A stretch of 10,070 nucleotides of DNA from positions 1-10,070 of the forward strand of contig CACZPB010000144.1 of the NCBI GenBank assembly GCA_902782905.1, read 5' to 3'. Positions within the stretch are counted from its first letter, which is position 1. Every line of letters begins with the position of its first letter. A model generated the notes under the pieces. That model was not told the DNA's origin. It did no database searches and worked only from the letters and a program-made list of their open reading frames with translations. Made by a program: the position numbers and the translations under genes. Below are positions 6,789-10,070 of this stretch, in pieces. Source of the stretch: an uncultured bacterium. GTDB taxonomy: Bacteria > Cyanobacteriota > Vampirovibrionia > Gastranaerophilales > Gastranaerophilaceae.

Positions 6789-6866
6789 ATGGGGGTAAAT
6801 TATGGGGGTAATTTATGGGGGTAAATTATAAGGGTAAAGTAGGGGGGTAAAGTAGGGGGGTAAATT
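6789..6866 (+). repeat. Six tandem 13-bp G-rich repeats
   Basis: Six uninterrupted units of exactly 13 bases start at 6789, 6802, 6815, 6828, 6841 and 6854. Units 1 and 3 are ATGGGGGTAAATT, unit 2 ATGGGGGTAATTT, unit 4 ATAAGGGTAAAGT, unit 5 AGGGGGGTAAAGT and unit 6 AGGGGGGTAAATT. The array begins at the -35 box of the map promoter (- strand) and ends just upstream of the presumed -35 region of the carbonic anhydrase promoter (+ strand), so it fills the space between two divergent promoters. Each unit has a G-run of 3-6, so slippage, binding of a repeat-reading regulator, or weak G-quadruplex formation (8-base loops) are possible. There are no spacers, so it is not a CRISPR array. Confidence 0.95.
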
Positions 6867-6882
6867 TTACTTACAATTTTTA

Positions 6883-6891
6883 TGCTAATAT
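6883..6891 (+). promoter_or_regulatory. Extended -10 promoter element for the carbonic anhydrase operon
   Basis: TGC-TAATAT forms an extended -10 element (TGn plus a TATAAT-like hexamer at 6886-6891). No strong -35 box is seen; TTTTAC at 6865-6870 is the nearest candidate, with a short 15-base spacer. Transcription would start near 6898 and give a leader of only about 20 bases, with the 13-bp repeats lying upstream of the promoter. Confidence 0.45.
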
Positions 6892-6905
6892 AGAGTAAAA
6901 AGAAG

Positions 6906-6918
6906 ATGGGGGTGTATT
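6906..6918 (+). promoter_or_regulatory. Ribosome-binding region resembling the 13-bp repeat
   Basis: ATGGGGGTGTATT, immediately before the TTG start, matches repeat unit 1 at 11 of 13 positions and supplies the G-rich Shine-Dalgarno sequence (6908-6912). It also contains an ATG (6906-6908) that opens a six-codon frame ending in TAG at 6924-6926, out of frame and overlapping the TTG start. Confidence 0.55.
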
Positions 6919-7512
6919 TTGGATAGTATTCCTGATATTGCAAGAGAAGAATTGACCAAATTATTAAACGGCAATAAAAACTTTATGGCAGGAAAACCTA
7001 CCGCTAAGAATATGTGTTTGCAAACTTTGCAAAGTCTTGCTCTTTATCAAGAACCGTATGCTTGTGTTCTCAGCTGTTCTGACTCAAGAGTTGTACCTGA
7101 AATTATCTTTGATTGCGGAATAGGAGAACTTTTCGTAGTGCGTGTTGCAGGGATTGCTGTCGGACCAAACGTAAAAGAAAGTATTGAGTATGCTGTTAAA
7201 AAGTTACACGTACCGCTTTTAATTCTTTTGGGGCACGACGATTGCGGAGTCATGAAGTACGCAAATGAACAGTACCCCAATATGCCGGAGCATTTTCAAT
7301 CTATACTAAAATCTGTTTATCCTGTTATTGATGGCAAAGGTAAGTTTGACTGCAACAACGGATTTGCAAGAAAGCATACTCTTTGGGTTGAAGAATATTT
7401 GTTAAATCATTCAACTATAATAAAGGAAGCCGTAGAAAACAATAAACTATACATAGCGAAATGCCACTTTAATCATAATACCGGTGAAGTTAAGATGTTA
7501 GAAAAGGTTTAA
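6919..7512 (+). CDS. Beta-class carbonic anhydrase
   Basis: A 197-residue cytosolic zinc enzyme interconverting CO2 and bicarbonate. The beta-class signatures are clear: CSDSRV with zinc ligand Cys53 and the catalytic Asp55-Arg57 dyad, and GHDDCG with ligands His106 and Cys109. The usual RNAGN segment reads RVAGI here (residues 75-79), a divergence in the active-site wall that may mark a subfamily. Length is typical. I accept the TTG start at 6919 because an in-frame stop lies at 6886-6888, no ATG or GTG lies between, and a G-run sits at Shine-Dalgarno distance. It is the first gene of a tight + strand operon, with the next ATG two bases after its stop. Confidence 0.93.
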   Translation: MDSIPDIAREELTKLLNGNKNFMAGKPTAKNMCLQTLQSLALYQEPYACVLSCSDSRVVPEIIFDCGIGELFVVRVAGIAVGPNVKESIEYAVKKLHVPLLILLGHDDCGVMKYANEQYPNMPEHFQSILKSVYPVIDGKGKFDCNNGFARKHTLWVEEYLLNHSTIIKEAVENNKLYIAKCHFNHNTGEVKMLEKV

Positions 7513-7514
7513 AA

Positions 7515-8384
7515 ATGGATATAATAAAAGCAATTGCAAAAAGAGGATTAGAGTTAAGAGGAGCAATATATGATAGCGGTTCAAAAGATACTGTTTTATT
7601 AATGCTGACAGGGATTTGTTCTAATGTATTTCAAAACGATTTACTTGACGCTACAGGCAAACTCTTGAGCAAAAACGGAATAACAGTTATTATAGGACAC
7701 GCTCATGATTCATTTTCTTGTTTTGCTTATACTGACCATTCGATAGGTAAACAAAAACACACAGGCGTTTTTAATGATGATTTTTCTATTGTGTATGAAG
7801 ATGTTGAAACTTGGGTTCTTAAAGCAAAGGAACTTGGTTACAAGAAAATAATCCTTGCAGGGCATTCTTTAGGTTCAAATAAAATTATTAATTATCTTGG
7901 AAATACTCCAGACAACTTTGTAGATTATTTTATTGTCTCCTGCCCTATTGATATTATGCACTGGTGGGAAGTTATGCCAAATATTGATAATTGTTTTGAT
8001 ATGGCTAAAAAGTGGGTTGAAGAAGGCAGGGGAGATGATATTCTTCCGTTTTTATTCGGCGGATTTTCTCCTATGACAGCAAATACTGTTCTTGGCTTCT
8101 ATAACGCCGAAAATCTTAAAAATTGTCCGGTATTAAGCAAAAAAGGAGAAGCTAAATCTCTTTATAACATAAAACCTAACGGAACATTCCTAATTGGTTC
8201 AAAGGATTCCGTAACAGGCAATAGCCCAAAATCTTTTATGGAACAGTTGAACCAATGGACAAAAAATCCTGAATTAAATCAGGTTATAGAAGTAGAAGGA
8301 GCAAGTCATATTTTCTACGGAAAACATGATATTTATGCTCAAACTATTTTGGATTGTATTCAAAAGCACTTTCTAAAAAGATAA
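7515..8384 (+). CDS. Alpha/beta hydrolase with a complete catalytic triad
   Basis: A 289-residue soluble hydrolase of the alpha/beta fold. The nucleophile elbow is GHSLGS with Ser118; the acid is probably Asp231 in GSKDSVTG and the base His265 in GASHIF, all at the expected places and spacing. The strand-turn LMLTGICSN (about residues 29-37) is the likely oxyanion-hole region. The inserted lid (about 140-200, rich in Trp, Phe and Asp) would set specificity. The architecture is closest to DUF1749-type or serine-aminopeptidase-like esterases, but no signature fixes the substrate. The ATG follows the carbonic anhydrase stop by two bases, with AAGG in that gene's last codons, so translation is coupled. 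Confidence 0.85.
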   Translation: MDIIKAIAKRGLELRGAIYDSGSKDTVLLMLTGICSNVFQNDLLDATGKLLSKNGITVIIGHAHDSFSCFAYTDHSIGKQKHTGVFNDDFSIVYEDVETWVLKAKELGYKKIILAGHSLGSNKIINYLGNTPDNFVDYFIVSCPIDIMHWWEVMPNIDNCFDMAKKWVEEGRGDDILPFLFGGFSPMTANTVLGFYNAENLKNCPVLSKKGEAKSLYNIKPNGTFLIGSKDSVTGNSPKSFMEQLNQWTKNPELNQVIEVEGASHIFYGKHDIYAQTILDCIQKHFLKR

Positions 8385-8405
8385 AGAAAATTAACGGAGG
8401 AAATT

Positions 8406-8945
8406 ATGAAAAAAGTTTTGATAATATCTACAAGCCTGAGAAATAATGCTAATTCTGAAATTTTAGCTCACGAAACTGAACGGGGCGCTCTTGATGCAGG
8501 ACATAAAGTTGAATTTGTAACATTAAAAGATAAAAAAATAGAATTTTGCAAGGGCTGTCTTGCTTGTCAAAAACTCGGACATTGTGTGATAAATGATGAC
8601 GCAAATGAAATTACTGCAAAAATGAAAGACGCGGATGTTATTGTATGGGCAACTCCCATTTATTATTATGAAATGTCGGGACAGATGAAAACACTTATCG
8701 ACAGAGCAAATTCACTGTTTGCATCAGGTAAAAATTTTACTGAGACCTATGTAATTACTACATCTGCTGACAGTTCTAAAGGCGTTGTTCAAACGGTACT
8801 GAATGGCGTCAAAGGCTGGGTTGCTTGCTTTGACAATTTAGAATTAAAAGGATATCTCGAAGCAGGCGGACTTGACAACCCTAATGATGTTCAAAACAGG
8901 AAGGATTTGTTAGAACAAGCATACAATATGGGTAAAAATATATAA
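8406..8945 (+). CDS. Flavodoxin-fold FMN reductase / iron-sulfur flavoprotein-like protein
   Basis: A 179-residue soluble protein of the NADPH-dependent FMN reductase family. An N-terminal beta strand and phosphate-binding loop (STSLRNNANSE, about residues 8-18) would hold FMN, and the TPIYYYEMSGQMKTLIDR segment (about 86-103) is characteristic of the family. Cys48, Cys51, Cys54 and Cys60 form C-x2-C-x2-C-x5-C, the compact motif that binds a [4Fe-4S] cluster in archaeal-type iron-sulfur flavoproteins. Many flavodoxin-family proteins share this Cys pattern without a proven cluster. A strong GGAGG (8396-8400) sits five bases before the ATG. It lies 21 bases after the hydrolase gene and is probably the last gene of the operon. 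I see no convincing hairpin terminator in 8946-9032. Confidence 0.88.
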   Translation: MKKVLIISTSLRNNANSEILAHETERGALDAGHKVEFVTLKDKKIEFCKGCLACQKLGHCVINDDANEITAKMKDADVIVWATPIYYYEMSGQMKTLIDRANSLFASGKNFTETYVITTSADSSKGVVQTVLNGVKGWVACFDNLELKGYLEAGGLDNPNDVQNRKDLLEQAYNMGKNI

Positions 8946-9032
8946 TTTTATTTATCGGGTATAAGTTTATCGTTTTTCACAAAAAGACGCAATATAACCG
9001 AATTTAACAATTATGTCCATGTGGGTATTTTA

Positions 9033-9916
9033 CTAACTCCTATTTTTATTTAAAATAACCAGAATTACACCTGATAAAATCAATCCGATTCCGCAAAGTA
9101 TTTTAAAAGTAAGAGTTTCTCCAAAAAGCAGAACTCCAAAAAACAATGCCGTTAATGGTTCTAATGCACCGATTATGGCAGTTTTTGTGGCTCCGATAAA
9201 TTTAATTCCAAATGTAATTGTTTCAAGAGAAATGATGGTTGGAAATATTGCAAGTCCAAATGCACAAGCTAAAGTGAATAAATTGTTAAGCGGCTGCAAT
9301 TCCGTACAAAAATTTAAATTCCATATATAAACACTCAAGCCAAATAACATTACGTAAAAAGTCAATTTATCAGGCTTTATGTGTCTGATAAACTTTACCT
9401 GTTTTATCCCTACCATATAAATTGCATAAGAAAAAGCTGATAAAAGTACTAAAACTACACCTTTAATATTTAAACTGACTGTTCCGCCATCATATAACAA
9501 CATTATTCCAAATATTACAAAACAAAGAGCAAGCCAAATGTTTTTGGTAAATGCTCTTTAAAAAATATTCTTGAAATTAAAGCTACGATTAGCGGATACG
9601 CAAACAAAATTGTGCATGCTAATCCCGATGGTATGTAAGTAAATGCTCCGAATAAAAATACGGATGAGAGAGAAAATATTATCCCAAACGCAAACAGTAT
9701 AAATAATTCTTTCAAAGATATTTTAAAAGAGATGCGTTTAAATAATTTAAGCCATAATCCATATATTAAAACTGCAAACAAATACCTGTAAAAAAGTACA
9801 GAATTAACACCAAAACCTTGAGAGTACATTGGCAGGGCAAAGAGCGGATTTGTACCGTAGCTGACTGCCGCAAGAATAGCATTGATATATCCTTTTGTGG
9901 TATATGTTTTCATCAT
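9033..9916 (-). pseudogene. EamA/DMT-family transporter gene interrupted by a frameshift
   Basis: Two adjoining - strand frames encode the two halves of one EamA (drug/metabolite transporter) protein. The N-terminal half starts at the ATG at 9914-9916 (GGAG five bases upstream) and stops at 9515-9517 after membrane segments 1-4 or so. The C-terminal half continues in another frame from about 9530 down to the TAG at 9033-9035 and contains the second EamA repeat (GALEPLTALFFGVLLFGETLT). Adding one T in the homopolymer stretch at 9519-9526 (CTCTTTGTTTTG on the - strand) would join them as ..GLLFVFVIFGIMLLY.., giving about 294 residues, the normal size for a ten-segment family member. The rest of both halves is well preserved, so this is a very recent mutation, a phase-variable tract or a sequencing error. 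Substrate unknown. Confidence 0.85.
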
Positions 9917-9992
9917 TATGGCTCCGACTTAATATTATCACGAAATACTGTTTTATAACTGTAATAAAGGCATTCTTTGTGTTTCTACATAT

Positions 9993-10024
9993 AAAAAAAG
10001 AGAACCCTAAGGTTCTCTTTTTTT
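9993..10024. terminator. Strong bidirectional hairpin terminator after tRNA-Glu
   Basis: A 14-bp perfect stem (9993-10006 with 10011-10024) includes the core GAGAACC/GGTTCTC, a four-base loop and seven-base A and T tracts on the two sides. It begins three bases beyond the CCA end of the tRNA on the - strand and so ends that transcript before the EamA gene. It can also work for + strand transcripts. Confidence 0.9.
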
Positions 10025-10027
10025 ATA

Positions 10028-10070
10028 TGGTACCCCCAAGCGAATTCGAATCGCTGTCTACACCGTGAAA
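10028..10070 (-). tRNA. tRNA-Glu(UUC), 3' part (5' half outside window)
   Basis: Read on the - strand: U33, anticodon TTC (complement of 10067-10069), A37, C38, anticodon-stem strand GGTGT, a four-base variable region AGAC, T stem AGCGA/TCGCT around loop TTCGAAT, acceptor strand TGGGGGT, discriminator A and an encoded CCA (complement of 10028-10030). The loop CACTTT-type context and four-base variable region match bacterial tRNA-Glu. The D arm and 5' acceptor strand lie beyond the window. Confidence 0.9.

Noticed and set aside
6789..6866. CRISPR-like array
   Set aside because: The 13-bp units are directly contiguous with no spacers and are far too short for CRISPR repeats.
7047..7280. Open frame antisense to the carbonic anhydrase gene
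   Set aside because: It lies wholly opposite the zinc-site codons of a clear enzyme gene and has no ribosome-binding site or family resemblance.
8946..9032. Terminator between the convergent reductase and EamA genes
   Set aside because: Only a 4-bp stem (TTAT..ATAA) and a direct TTTATCG repeat are present, with no stable hairpin.

Overview
The window is AT-rich DNA (about one third G+C by eye) from a bacterium with an outer membrane: it carries a TolC-type outer-membrane factor with a periplasmic adaptor, Shine-Dalgarno-led genes, a bacterial type I methionine aminopeptidase and a CCA-encoding tRNA. The style (short intergenic regions, Lys/Asn/Ile-rich proteins) would fit a gut-type AT-rich lineage such as Gastranaerophilales/Melainabacteria. 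That placement is only a guess, because no marker gene settles it.

Layout. 1-390 (+): end of an unrecognised gene, closed by a bidirectional hairpin terminator (408-445). 449-873 (-): a small gene graveyard, with the last ~61 codons of a second methionine aminopeptidase gene and, just upstream, the C-terminal end of a dead tyrosine recombinase. 876-5619 (-): a four-gene efflux/secretion operon in the order TolC-like factor, HlyD-like adaptor, ABC-2 permease, ABC-2 permease, with no ATPase in the window. 5620-5934: a gap with a dyad in the likely promoter region of that operon, a possible + strand gene remnant and a + strand hairpin terminator. 5935-6687 (-): intact map. 6688-6918: a divergent promoter region in which six 13-bp tandem repeats fill the space between the two promoters. 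6919-8945 (+): a probable three-gene operon of beta-carbonic anhydrase, alpha/beta hydrolase and iron-sulfur-flavoprotein-like reductase. 9033-9916 (-): an EamA/DMT transporter gene broken by one frameshift. 9993-10070: a strong hairpin terminator and the 3' half of tRNA-Glu(UUC) on the - strand.

The most interesting reading links several of these. On the - strand the order is complete map, efflux operon, integrase remnant, displaced map 3' end, strong terminator. This is the pattern left when an integrative element inserts inside the 3' part of a gene, supplies a replacement 3' end, and leaves the original 3' end at the far side next to its integrase. I propose that the efflux operon is the cargo of an old, now immobile island in map. 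The second noteworthy structure is the 6 x 13-bp G-rich repeat array between the map and carbonic anhydrase promoters, with a seventh imperfect copy forming the ribosome-binding site of the carbonic anhydrase gene.
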